Source: Pseudomonas fluorescens (GTDB lineage: Bacteria; Pseudomonadota; Gammaproteobacteria; Pseudomonadales; Pseudomonadaceae). From it: a stretch of 64,000 nt of DNA. Below, one piece after another: positions 35,542 through 43,316 of this stretch (position 1 is the first letter of the stretch; the number at the start of each line of letters is the position of its first letter). Made by a program: the position numbers and the translations under genes. Location of the stretch: contig NZ_JAGGOG010000002.1 in assembly GCF_018614655.1 (NCBI RefSeq), forward strand, positions 214,267-278,266, given 5' to 3'. The notes under the pieces are model-generated. The model worked only from the letters and a program-made list of their open reading frames with translations. It made no database searches and was not told the DNA's origin.

Positions 35542-35577
35542 CAAAGCCCTCGCAAAAATGCGAGGGCTTTGTTGTTT
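35542..35577 (+). terminator. Strong terminator at island right end
   Basis: CAAAGCCCTCGC (35542-35553), loop AAAAAT, GCGAGGGCTTTG (35560-35571): 12 perfect base pairs, then TTGTTT. No gene in this direction ends nearby except the tRNA-like fragment at 35524-35538. Confidence 0.85.
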
Positions 35578-35740
35578 CTGGGGTATGCGTTGTTGCGCCT
35601 GCCCCTCCCCGCATAGCAATTCGATTGCGCGCTCTATGAATTTTTTAGCGCCTACACAAAGTGCAGATATGTCCTTCTCAGGAAAAGGCACCGGATCCAT
35701 TTTCTCAAGTTGCACCCCTCCCCCCACCACGCTAACCTCC

Positions 35741-35932
35741 CCCGGTCGCTGCCAATTCAGCGACCGGGCCTGAGAACCCGACATGATGCAGGCGCAACAG
35801 CGCCCCAACCACGATTTGCAGGCGTTTTTTTATGCCGGTAGTTTCGTGCAATGGCGGCTGTGCGTGGGAGACCTTCGGGTCTGCCGGGTTCCTGTATCTC
35901 CGGTTCTCAGCCTGCGCACAGCTGCCACCCAT
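35741..35932 (+). ncRNA. Structured RNA resembling C4 antisense RNA
   Basis: Several strong pairings: CCCGGTCGCTG/CAGCGACCGGG (35741-35751 with 35758-35768); long-range CTGAGAACC (35770-35778) with GGTTCTCAG (35902-35910); GGCGGCTGTGCG (35853-35864) with CGCACAGCTGCC (35915-35926, one G-U); inner AGACC-TTCG-GGTCT (35869-35882). GAACCCG (35774-35780) could instead pair with CGGGTTC (35885-35891), a mutually exclusive fold. From memory this matches the C4 antisense RNA family of phages P1/P7 and many Pseudomonas loci. GCCACCC (35924-35930) is complementary to GGGTGGC (36027-36033) just before the downstream start. Confidence 0.5.
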
Positions 35933-36038
35933 TCGCCTGAGAACGATGGTGGTAGCTCTCACTTGATATGGGAGTTTTACCGATGCGCGCTCTAGATCCA
36001 TCCGATGTTTGCCCAACCCGCAACAGGGGTGGCGCCCA

Positions 36039-36320
36039 ATGACTAACCCAGAAAGCCTCACCACCCTTGGCCTCACGCCGTTCTCCTTCCACGCTGATCA
36101 ACCCTTGTTCCGCGTTAATAGTGGCGTTCCCATTTCCACTGCCCTGACTCACGTTTCCGACTTGCTCCATGTCGCCAAGCTGCTCGCCGAAGATGCGGCC
36201 ATGACCAAACACACCGACCGCTATGCCTGGGCTTCGCATTTCTTGCAGGAGATGAGCAAGGCGGTGATCGACGATGTGGTGAAGGTGCTGACTTCGCCGG
36301 GCAATAGCATCTGCGAATAG
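36039..36320 (+). CDS. DUF6124/DUF3077-type small protein
   Basis: 93 residues from ATG 36039 (MTNPESLTTLGLTPFSF). It is the small helical family common and multicopy in P. fluorescens genomes (LFRVNSGVPISTALTHVSDL, then YAWASHFLQEMSKAVIDDVV). No signal peptide; a Cys sits near the C-terminus. Function unknown. It lies 107 bases downstream of the C4-like RNA, whose 3' part is complementary to the region before its start, so translation could be controlled by that RNA. Confidence 0.75.
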   Translation: MTNPESLTTLGLTPFSFHADQPLFRVNSGVPISTALTHVSDLLHVAKLLAEDAAMTKHTDRYAWASHFLQEMSKAVIDDVVKVLTSPGNSICE

Positions 36321-36527
36321 CCTTCCTTCAGGTCGCGTATGGCTTTGCCTTGCGCGACCGTCCCCTGCATCAGCAGCAAGCTGGTAGCACTTAGCCATAT
36401 TCTAATTGACACCCCTTCCCTGGTCCTTTAAAACCCACGCTCCTTATTTATGGCTGTTGGCTTAGGGGTCGATGGATTCGTGGGCGCTGTGTTTATCCAA
36501 TAGCCCAGCGTTTTCGTTGAAGGCCAT

Positions 36528-36564
36528 CGCGGGCAAGTCGAATCGTCGCACCGCCGCTCCCACA
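36528..36564. repeat. Half REP with 16-base insert
   Basis: CGCGGGCAAG followed by TCGAATCGTCGCACCG (36538-36553) and CCGCTCCCACA. The ordinary REP right arm is split by this 16-mer, which also occurs at 47995-48010. No left arm is visible. Confidence 0.75.
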
Positions 36565-36604
36565 GAAAAGCCGCTAAAGCCTGTTTTCCTTTATTGAGAC
36601 ATGG

Positions 36605-37972
36605 ATGTCGAAGAAGCTCCCTCTTTTCACCCGCCGCCGCTGTTGCCTCGCCCTTCTGATTGGGCTGCTGGCAATCCTCGATCCCTTCGGCCTGGCCAGT
36701 TCCAGCGACAAGGCGTCCGCCGAGTGGTTTAACCGCATGCTTTCCAGCAGCTACCCGAGCACCGGCCAGCAGCAGGTGGCGGTGGTGTTGATCGATGACG
36801 CTTATCTGATGCGCAACAACACTTCATGGCCAATGCCTTACGGCGAGCAGAGCAAGCTGTTCAAGCGTTTGCTGGCCTACAAACCCAAGGCGGTGTTTGT
36901 GGATTTGTTGTACAGCCACGATCACTCCCTGGGTGATCCGGCTCGGGGCAGTCAGTTGTTGGCGAATGTGTTTGAACGGTATCAGCGTCAGGGTATTCCG
37001 TTGTTTCTGGCCAATACCGGTGTGGCGCGAGGGGTGGATGGGCAGGCGAATACGTTGGCGCCGTTTGCCGGAGTCAGTCGGCCGGCGGTGGTGGTGTGGG
37101 ATGGGGTGGAGGATGCCTATCCGTTGGCGTTCAAGGCGCCGTTGGGGGTGATGGAGACGCCGGCCATGGCGCTCTATCGCGAGTACTGCAAGACGCAGGC
37201 GTGCGGGCAGTTGCCTGCGGATGTGCAGGCCGCTGTGGAGTCGCCGCCGGTTGCGGTGCAATGGGGGCTCAAGTTGGCGCCGGAGCAGGCGCGTATCAAG
37301 GACCTCAGCGATTGCGCCTCGCCGTCGCATTTTCTGCCGGACTGGCTGATGCAGTTGGGCCAGGCGGTGTTCTGGAGGTTTGACGACTCGTCCCAGACAC
37401 GCTGCGCCTATAGTTTGAAGCTGTCGGCCACGGATCTGGAGGTCAGTTCGCCCGAGGATCAGGCCTTGATTGGGGAACTGTTGCGGGACCGCTTGGTGTT
37501 GGTCGGGGCGAATATCACCTCCACCGGCGATCTGGTGCAGTCCCCGGTTCATGGGCAGATTCCCGGGGTTTATCTGCATGCCATGGCGTTGGATAACCTG
37601 ATCACCTGGGGCATGGACTATGACCGTGAGCCGGGCAGCCTGGGGCTGGTCAATATCAGCTGGCTGGATGGGTTGACCCTTGGACTACTGGCGTTGATTG
37701 CTGTGTTCAAGGCGTTGCACGCCCGGCAGTTGGCCAAGCAACCTGCGTGGACACGCTGGCCATCCTGGGAGCGTCGCCTTTTTTCTTCACCGTATCCGTC
37801 GTGGTTACTGAGCCTGCTCGTACTGGGGGCGGTGTGCTGGGTACTGCGATACAACCACTACACCGCCGTCAACGTACTGGGTATTACGTTGCTGTCATTG
37901 CTGCTGCTCAGCGATCGGTTCGACGCTTTTTTCAACCCGCCTTCTCGTCTTACTCAAGGAACTCAAGGATGA
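36605..37972 (+). CDS. CHASE2-domain membrane protein without output domain
   Basis: 455 residues. N-terminal helix (about 12-30), then a periplasmic CHASE2 sensor domain about 35-330 (VAVVLIDDAYLMRNNTSWPM, KPKAVFVDLLYSHD, RDRLVLVGANITSTGDLVQSP, GVYLHAMALDNLI), then helices near 350-368 and two close hydrophobic helices at about 395-440 (WLLSLLVLGAVCWVL). In most CHASE2 proteins a kinase, cyclase or GGDEF domain follows; here only about 15 residues remain after the last helix, so signalling must pass through another protein or within the membrane. The stop overlaps the next gene (ATGA), and an M48 lipoprotein protease follows, so the three likely act together at the envelope. Confidence 0.85.
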   Translation: MSKKLPLFTRRRCCLALLIGLLAILDPFGLASSSDKASAEWFNRMLSSSYPSTGQQQVAVVLIDDAYLMRNNTSWPMPYGEQSKLFKRLLAYKPKAVFVDLLYSHDHSLGDPARGSQLLANVFERYQRQGIPLFLANTGVARGVDGQANTLAPFAGVSRPAVVVWDGVEDAYPLAFKAPLGVMETPAMALYREYCKTQACGQLPADVQAAVESPPVAVQWGLKLAPEQARIKDLSDCASPSHFLPDWLMQLGQAVFWRFDDSSQTRCAYSLKLSATDLEVSSPEDQALIGELLRDRLVLVGANITSTGDLVQSPVHGQIPGVYLHAMALDNLITWGMDYDREPGSLGLVNISWLDGLTLGLLALIAVFKALHARQLAKQPAWTRWPSWERRLFSSPYPSWLLSLLVLGAVCWVLRYNHYTAVNVLGITLLSLLLLSDRFDAFFNPPSRLTQGTQG

Positions 37973-38334
37973 ACAAAACCCTTATCGTGTTACTCGTCGC
38001 CTTCTTCAGCCAGGCCGCGTGGGCAGACACTCACAGCATCAAGGCATTCCTCGCCGACCCGGTAGCGGTGCTGGACGAGCAAGGCAAGCAGCAACGCGAT
38101 CTGCCACGCAAAGACGCGCCAACCCAGCCGGTGCCGGTGTTGCAGTACAACAAGGTATTGGACCTGGTGCAGGTGGAACTGGCGGGTCAGAAGGTCTGGC
38201 TGGACACCATGGACGTGCGCATCGAGCCGCCGCTGAATATCACGGAGTTGCCGTGCGACAAGCTGACCAAGAGCCAGACCAAGGACAGTCATAACAACTC
38301 CACCATCGGTTTTGGTGCGGGCTGTAATCAATAA
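37969..38334 (+). CDS. Small exported protein of the CHASE2 operon
   Basis: 121 residues. Signal peptide MNKTLIVLLVAFFSQAAWA, then a compact region (HSIKAFLADPVAVLDEQGKQ, KVLDLVQVELAGQKVWLDTMD) resembling an SH3-like beta fold by eye, and a C-terminal tail with two Cys (LPCDKL and GAGCNQ) that could bond in the periplasm. No family recognised with confidence. Coupled to the CHASE2 gene by ATGA and 15 bases before the M48 gene. Confidence 0.75.
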   Translation: MNKTLIVLLVAFFSQAAWADTHSIKAFLADPVAVLDEQGKQQRDLPRKDAPTQPVPVLQYNKVLDLVQVELAGQKVWLDTMDVRIEPPLNITELPCDKLTKSQTKDSHNNSTIGFGAGCNQ

Positions 38335-38349
38335 AAAAGGAGCGTCGCG

Positions 38350-39927
38350 GTGAAGGGATATCGATTGGCGGCCAGCCTTCTGGCCTGTGCGGTGCTCAGC
38401 GGGTGCGCCACCTTGAAGGGTGCCGATCAGGCGTTCATGAATCTGGTGGGGCCGTCGACTCAGTCTCGGGTCAAGGGCCATTACGTCGACAACACCGACG
38501 TGCGCCAGTACTACAAGCTCGACCCGCAACGCCAGAGCCAGCAACGCTTGAGTTATGACGGCCACGCCGTACCCGCCGCCGAGGCGCGCCAGCAGAACCT
38601 GGTGGATATCCCGATGTTGCAGGTGTACTTGCAGGGCATCGTCACGCGCTTGTCCAAGGGCTGGCCGGGTGAGTTGCCAACGTTGCAGGTGAAGATCACA
38701 GACAGTCGCAGCTTCGGCCCTTCGGCGGACCCGTACGGAAACATCTTCGTGCCGCTGGGCATGATGGATAACGTCGGCAGCGAAGACGAGATCGCCGCCA
38801 TGCTCGGCCATGAGATGAGCCATGTGCTGCTGCATCACCATGACCGCATGGCCGCCTTCCAGCAGCAGAAAGAAATGTTCACCACGGTAGCTTCCACGGT
38901 GGCGCTGGCAACAATGGCCGCCGACACCGGCGTGAATCGCAGCTCCGGCACCATGAAGCTGTTCAGCAAGGACCCGGCCGGCACCCAGAAAACCATCGGC
39001 AACACGGTGTTGTACACCGCCCTGGCCAACACCTTTTCCGATCATGTGTGGAGCACCGCCTGGGGTCGTACCCAGGAAGATCAGGCCGACTTGTTGGGCA
39101 CCGACCTGATGATCCGCGCCGGTTATGCGCCGCGTGGGGCCACCCATAGTCTGGAGCGGCTGAGCGACTTTCAGGGCAAGCAGAAGCCGTTGCTCACGGG
39201 TTTTCTCACCGCTCGTAAAAACGCCATGCAGGACTCGCTGCAGCAGTTCAACCTCAACCGTTTTACCAAGGAGCTGGACGTGCTGGTCAAGGACGGCCTG
39301 ACCACCAGCATTGTCGCCACCACCCAATATTTCAATCGCTCGCACATGTCGACCCTGGACCGCGACCAGGAACTGCGCGAATACCTGCAACGGGAATACC
39401 GCCAGGAGCGCCGCGCCCGGGTCAACACCCAAAGCTGGCCGACAGTGCGCGACACGCCTCAGGTGGCCAAGGCCATTCAAGGCTACAAAGACGCGTACTT
39501 CGCCACCGATGCCCTGGAGAAGAAGAAGGTGCCCGAGGCTGACGCGTTTCTGCGTCGTGCCCTGAGCTCTCCGGTCAAGGATCAACCGGGCATTCGCAGC
39601 GTTGCCTATACCGTGCGCCTGGCCCAGGGTAAAAGCGCCGAGGCATTAAAGGAGTTGCAGGCGATCAAGGACTGGTCCCTGGCCGGGCCTGCGACCTACG
39701 ACTTGATGATCAGCTATCACCTCAAACGCGGTGATGGCGAGGCCGCGCTGGCGATGATCGACAAGGCCGAGCGCCACCTGGGATCGGAAGAACTGTTCAT
39801 CACCGACAAGTTGCTGGCCAGCCAGCAAATGAAAAATGCGCAGCAGGTGCAAACCGTGCTGCGCAAATGCGAGCAATACCCGACGCGCAAGGCAAACTGC
39901 CAAAAACTGGCGCCGGTGAAAGCCTGA
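38350..39927 (+). CDS. M48-family metalloprotease lipoprotein (BepA-like)
   Basis: 525 residues from a GTG start with a strong AGGAG 6-10 bases upstream. Lipoprotein signal with lipobox CAVLSGC (Cys about 19). M48 domain about 85-300: zinc motif HEMSH in AMLGHEMSHVLLHHH and third ligand Glu in QEDQADLLGTDL. The region from about 370 on is helical and repeat-like (TPR-type: FLRRALSSPVKDQPG, AYTVRLAQGKSAEALKELQA). Layout matches BepA/LoiP-type periplasmic proteases that watch over outer-membrane assembly. Third gene of the CHASE2 operon. It ends 3 bases from the convergent SDR gene. Confidence 0.9.
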   Translation: MKGYRLAASLLACAVLSGCATLKGADQAFMNLVGPSTQSRVKGHYVDNTDVRQYYKLDPQRQSQQRLSYDGHAVPAAEARQQNLVDIPMLQVYLQGIVTRLSKGWPGELPTLQVKITDSRSFGPSADPYGNIFVPLGMMDNVGSEDEIAAMLGHEMSHVLLHHHDRMAAFQQQKEMFTTVASTVALATMAADTGVNRSSGTMKLFSKDPAGTQKTIGNTVLYTALANTFSDHVWSTAWGRTQEDQADLLGTDLMIRAGYAPRGATHSLERLSDFQGKQKPLLTGFLTARKNAMQDSLQQFNLNRFTKELDVLVKDGLTTSIVATTQYFNRSHMSTLDRDQELREYLQREYRQERRARVNTQSWPTVRDTPQVAKAIQGYKDAYFATDALEKKKVPEADAFLRRALSSPVKDQPGIRSVAYTVRLAQGKSAEALKELQAIKDWSLAGPATYDLMISYHLKRGDGEAALAMIDKAERHLGSEELFITDKLLASQQMKNAQQVQTVLRKCEQYPTRKANCQKLAPVKA

Positions 39928-39930
39928 GGC

Positions 39931-40641
39931 TTAGTGCCCTGCGCTTTGCCCGCCATCCACGTGGAGGATTTCGCCGGTGACAAAACCGGCGGACTCCAGG
40001 TACACAATCGCCTGGGTGATGTCACTGACTTCTCCCATGTGCCCTACCGGATGCAACTGCCCCAACGCCGCATGAGTTTCTTCGCCATGCATCGGCGTCT
40101 TGATAATCCCGGGGCTGACCGCATTCACACGAATCCCGCGTTTGGCGTATTCAATCGCCAGGGATTTGGTCGCGGCATTCAAGCCACCTTTGGTCAATGA
40201 CGCCAGCACCGACGGCACACCCTCAATGGCGTGATCCACCAGGCTGGTGGTGATGTTGACGATGTGGCCGGCCCCCTGCTTTTCCATCTCGGCAATCGCC
40301 CGTTGGGTGATGTAGAAAAACCCGTTCAAATTCACCGCCAGCACGTTGACGTAGTCTTCGTGGGTATAGGCGGTGAACGGCTTGGCCAGGAAGATCCCGG
40401 CGTTGTTGACCAGGCTGTCGATGCGCCCAAAACGGGCCACGCCTTCGCGGATCACACGCTCGGCGGTGGCCGGGTCGGCGATGTCACCGGTGACGGTGAG
40501 AATGTCCGGGTCGGTGGACGGCTTGATCGAACGGGAAGTAGCGACCACCTGGTAATCCAGCTCACGGTAGGCCCGCACCAGCGCCGCGCCGATACCTTGG
40601 GATGCGCCGGTAATCACGACGACTTTGTTTGAGTGGCTCAT
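39931..40641 (-). CDS. SDR-fold protein lacking the catalytic tyrosine
   Basis: 236 residues. Cofactor loop TGASQGIGAALV, NNAGIF, and the C-terminal IRVNAVSPGIIKTPM are standard. The active-site stretch reads VPSVLASLTKGGLN: the conserved Lys is there, but the residue four before it is Ala, not Tyr, so classical YxxxK chemistry is not possible. Either another residue substitutes or the protein is non-catalytic. A tautomerase gene lies 27 bases upstream on the same strand, probably an operon. Confidence 0.88.
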   Translation of the reverse strand: MSHSNKVVVITGASQGIGAALVRAYRELDYQVVATSRSIKPSTDPDILTVTGDIADPATAERVIREGVARFGRIDSLVNNAGIFLAKPFTAYTHEDYVNVLAVNLNGFFYITQRAIAEMEKQGAGHIVNITTSLVDHAIEGVPSVLASLTKGGLNAATKSLAIEYAKRGIRVNAVSPGIIKTPMHGEETHAALGQLHPVGHMGEVSDITQAIVYLESAGFVTGEILHVDGGQSAGH

Positions 40642-40668
40642 GATGAATCCTCTGCTGAAAGGGTGGGG

Positions 40669-40878
40669 TCAGTCTTGGGCGATCTGTTTGCGGTATTCGG
40701 TAGTGGTGATGCCGGCATAGCCCCAGTTATCGGTGTCGATTTCTTCGATCACGATGTGGGTCAGGTCCGGGCGTTTGTTGAGGACCCGCTCCAGGGTTTC
40801 GGTGAACTCGGCGATTACCTGGGCTTTTTGCTCCGGGGTAACGCCATCACGGGTAATGCGCAGGCTGACAAAGGGCAT
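40669..40878 (-). CDS. 4-oxalocrotonate tautomerase family protein
   Basis: 69 residues, one tautomerase domain. Pro2 directly after Met (MPFVSLRITRDG) becomes the catalytic N-terminal proline. Subunits of this size form hexamers. The VIEEIDTDNWGYAGITTTEYR region matches the family. First gene of a probable two-gene unit with the SDR; the substrate is unknown. Confidence 0.9.
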   Translation of the reverse strand: MPFVSLRITRDGVTPEQKAQVIAEFTETLERVLNKRPDLTHIVIEEIDTDNWGYAGITTTEYRKQIAQD

Positions 40879-41078
40879 GGCAAGGCTCCAGTGACCTGGC
40901 CATCGGCATGATGGGCAGGCAGTGGGGTCAATGTATGAGGTTGCTCGGGAGGGATAAATGGGGTTTGAAGTACATCATTAGTGACGTGATGTAATGAGTC
41001 GGTCGAACTGCTCGGCGTATCCCGTCCGAGACGTTTTAGGTATAAACGGCGTAATCCCTGCGTCGAGAATGGACATCG

Positions 41079-43217
41079 ATGAACGCCCTCAAGCTGATCC
41101 TCCTGCTGATCGTCTTTCCGTTGCTGTTGGCTGCCACGGGTGGTTGGGAGTGGCAGCGCGCCGTCGACGGGGCGCTCAAGCTCAACGAGTTCGAAGCCAA
41201 CCTGGAAATAGCCAGACCACAGCTGCGCGAGTTAGTGGCGCAAAACCCGATGACCCCAGTCACGGTCAATGGCGAAAAGCTCAGTGCGCAATTGGTGTTG
41301 TCGCGCATGGACAAGGCCGCCGATGAGACCGGCACCGCGCACCGCGTTAACAACGCTTTGCAGCTACTCGCCACATGGGTGATCGGTGTGGGTGTGCTGG
41401 CAGCCTTGATTGGCGCGGTGGCACTGGGCGCAACTCACTGGGCCGGCGCGCAGGCGCGCAAATCCCGGCAAGCGTTGTTGCAGGTGTTTTCCCTGGGCAG
41501 CCGCTTGTTGCCCTACGTGCTGGTTGGCCAGGCAATCGCCCTGGCCGCGACGGTTGCTCTGCTGCTGACGTATGAAAGCCTGGGGTTTTGGCACATCGGT
41601 CGGCTATCCAATGGCGAGGTCAAGATCATGGCGGTGGCCGGGGTGATCGCTGCCTTTTGCCTGTACTCGATGTGGTTGCTGCTGCGGCAGCTGCGCTGGA
41701 TGCTAACGATGTTCGAGCCGACACCGATCTCGATGTTTGGCCAAGTGGTGACACCACAGCAGGCGCCTGGCCTGTGGCGCCATGTGAACGAACTGGCGCG
41801 CGCCCTCGGTGCCTTGCCACCGGACCATATCGTGGTGAGCCTGACGGAAGGCTTTTACGTAACCTCCAGCGACGCAACCGTCCTGCCGGCGGTGACCACC
41901 CTGAGCGGCCGAACCCTGCATCTGCCACTGCTGTATCTGGGGGTGTTGAGCCGGGAAGAAATCGGCGCAGTAATCGGCCATGAGCTGGCGCACTTTGTGG
42001 GTGAAGACACCGAGTACAGCCTGCGTTTTCTGCCGATCTACGACGGGGTCAACCGCAGCCTCGGCGCGCTGGCCCAAGCCATGCTGGCCAGCGATGGGAT
42101 TCAGGGGCGGTTGATGAGGCCCGCCTTCCTGTTCGGTCTGTTTTTCATGGAACGCTTCCATCATGCGGTCAGCCATTGGAGCCGCGAGCGCGAGCTGCTC
42201 GCCGATGCTACCGGCAGCCGGGTGGCGGGCAACGCGGCGGCAGCTTCGGCGCTGGTGCGGGTATCGGCGATTAATCCACAGGTGGATCATTTGTTGCGAG
42301 CGCACCTTGATGCAAGCCATGCAGCCATCGACGACCTGCCAGCAGCGGTACTCAACGAACTGCAACAGTGCGAACTGGAACTGCCACCTGAAGCGCTGGA
42401 AATTCACCTGCCACATCCCACCGACTCGCATCCGTCCAACGGCGAGCGCATACGAGCGTTGCACATGGCGCCGGAGGACGCGGTGCGCAGTGGCACCCGC
42501 GCGGTGGACAGCCTGGCCGCGGGTGTGGCGTTGGATGCGTATTTCTCCGAGCCGCTGGTGCTGCGTCAGCAGCTGTCCCGTGACCTGAAGGCTGAGGTGG
42601 CGTGGCAGGAGGAAGCACACGCTCAAGTCCTTGAGTCCTTGGCAGAGTCGGTCAAAGGCGAACAGTCCTTGCATGAGGGTGGGCGCCGACGGGCGATCGC
42701 CACAGGCGTACTGGCATTGCCGTTTATTGTGCTTGGGCTATGGATGATGACCCGCCCCTGGCTCGCTCCGGAAAAAGTGAAGGGCACGCCGTTATCCACG
42801 CTGGGGGCAGGTGCGGCCATCGCAGGTTTCGCGCTGATCTTTCTGTGGCTCGCCATACGGCGATTCAAGCGCGCGCCGCAGACGGCCCTGCGCCTGACGC
42901 CGGAGCATTTTGTGTTTGCCAACCTGGCACAACCGCTGCCCATCGAGCACATCGCCAGTGTCGGGCTGCAAGCCATCAATGGCCTGTGGGTAATCGTGCA
43001 ATTGACACCGCAGGCACCCCTGCCCGAGCTGCGTAAAACCGCGTTCGGCGTGCCCGGCGCCAGGCTCAACAAGAAGAAGCATCAGGTGCTGTTGTTCATG
43101 GCCCAGTTTTGCATCGACAACAAGCGGCTCACGTCACAGGCGACGTTGGAGCTGATCTATGACTATCTGGATGCGGCCCATGCTCGGCAGGCTTTGCAGG
43201 AGCGCCAGAATAGTTAG
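41079..43217 (+). CDS. Membrane-bound M48-family peptidase
   Basis: 712 residues. Signal-anchor helix (about 5-22), then three helices about 95-210 (LATWVIGVGVLAALIGAVAL, split; LLPYVLVGQAIALAATVALL), then the M48 domain with HELAH in AVIGHELAHFVGE at about residue 300 and third zinc ligand Glu in SRERELLADATG. Two more C-terminal helices (about 535-590) precede a soluble tail of about 110 residues. Longer than HtpX (about 290 residues) and not a simple homologue; role in inner-membrane quality control is possible. It stands alone with a terminator after it. Confidence 0.88.
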   Translation: MNALKLILLLIVFPLLLAATGGWEWQRAVDGALKLNEFEANLEIARPQLRELVAQNPMTPVTVNGEKLSAQLVLSRMDKAADETGTAHRVNNALQLLATWVIGVGVLAALIGAVALGATHWAGAQARKSRQALLQVFSLGSRLLPYVLVGQAIALAATVALLLTYESLGFWHIGRLSNGEVKIMAVAGVIAAFCLYSMWLLLRQLRWMLTMFEPTPISMFGQVVTPQQAPGLWRHVNELARALGALPPDHIVVSLTEGFYVTSSDATVLPAVTTLSGRTLHLPLLYLGVLSREEIGAVIGHELAHFVGEDTEYSLRFLPIYDGVNRSLGALAQAMLASDGIQGRLMRPAFLFGLFFMERFHHAVSHWSRERELLADATGSRVAGNAAAASALVRVSAINPQVDHLLRAHLDASHAAIDDLPAAVLNELQQCELELPPEALEIHLPHPTDSHPSNGERIRALHMAPEDAVRSGTRAVDSLAAGVALDAYFSEPLVLRQQLSRDLKAEVAWQEEAHAQVLESLAESVKGEQSLHEGGRRRAIATGVLALPFIVLGLWMMTRPWLAPEKVKGTPLSTLGAGAAIAGFALIFLWLAIRRFKRAPQTALRLTPEHFVFANLAQPLPIEHIASVGLQAINGLWVIVQLTPQAPLPELRKTAFGVPGARLNKKKHQVLLFMAQFCIDNKRLTSQATLELIYDYLDAAHARQALQERQNS

Positions 43218-43239
43218 TCCACGTTATGCAGCACCCATA

Positions 43240-43278
43240 AAAAAACGCCCCGGAGCCAAAGGCCACGGGGCGTTTTTT
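43240..43278. terminator. Bidirectional terminator between M48 and oprD
   Basis: AAAAAACGCCCC (43240-43251) pairs with GGGGCGTTTTTT (43267-43278). The A and T runs on both sides let it end transcription from the M48 gene and from the convergent porin gene. Confidence 0.9.
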
Positions 43279-43316
43279 TCAGCCTGGTATCAGGCTCAGA
43301 CGTAACGCTCGATCAA

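Larger units (their letters stand above)
35036..35740. other. Island right end, no clear gene
   Basis: About 700 bases with gene debris. It carries two copies of a short motif (GCAGCTTTTGGCCG at about 35232 and GCAGCTTTTGGCGG at about 35265; a third, GCTGCTTTTGGCCG, at 34308), the presumed attR (35524-35538), a strong hairpin (35542-35571), and an open frame of low credibility. Confidence 0.5.
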
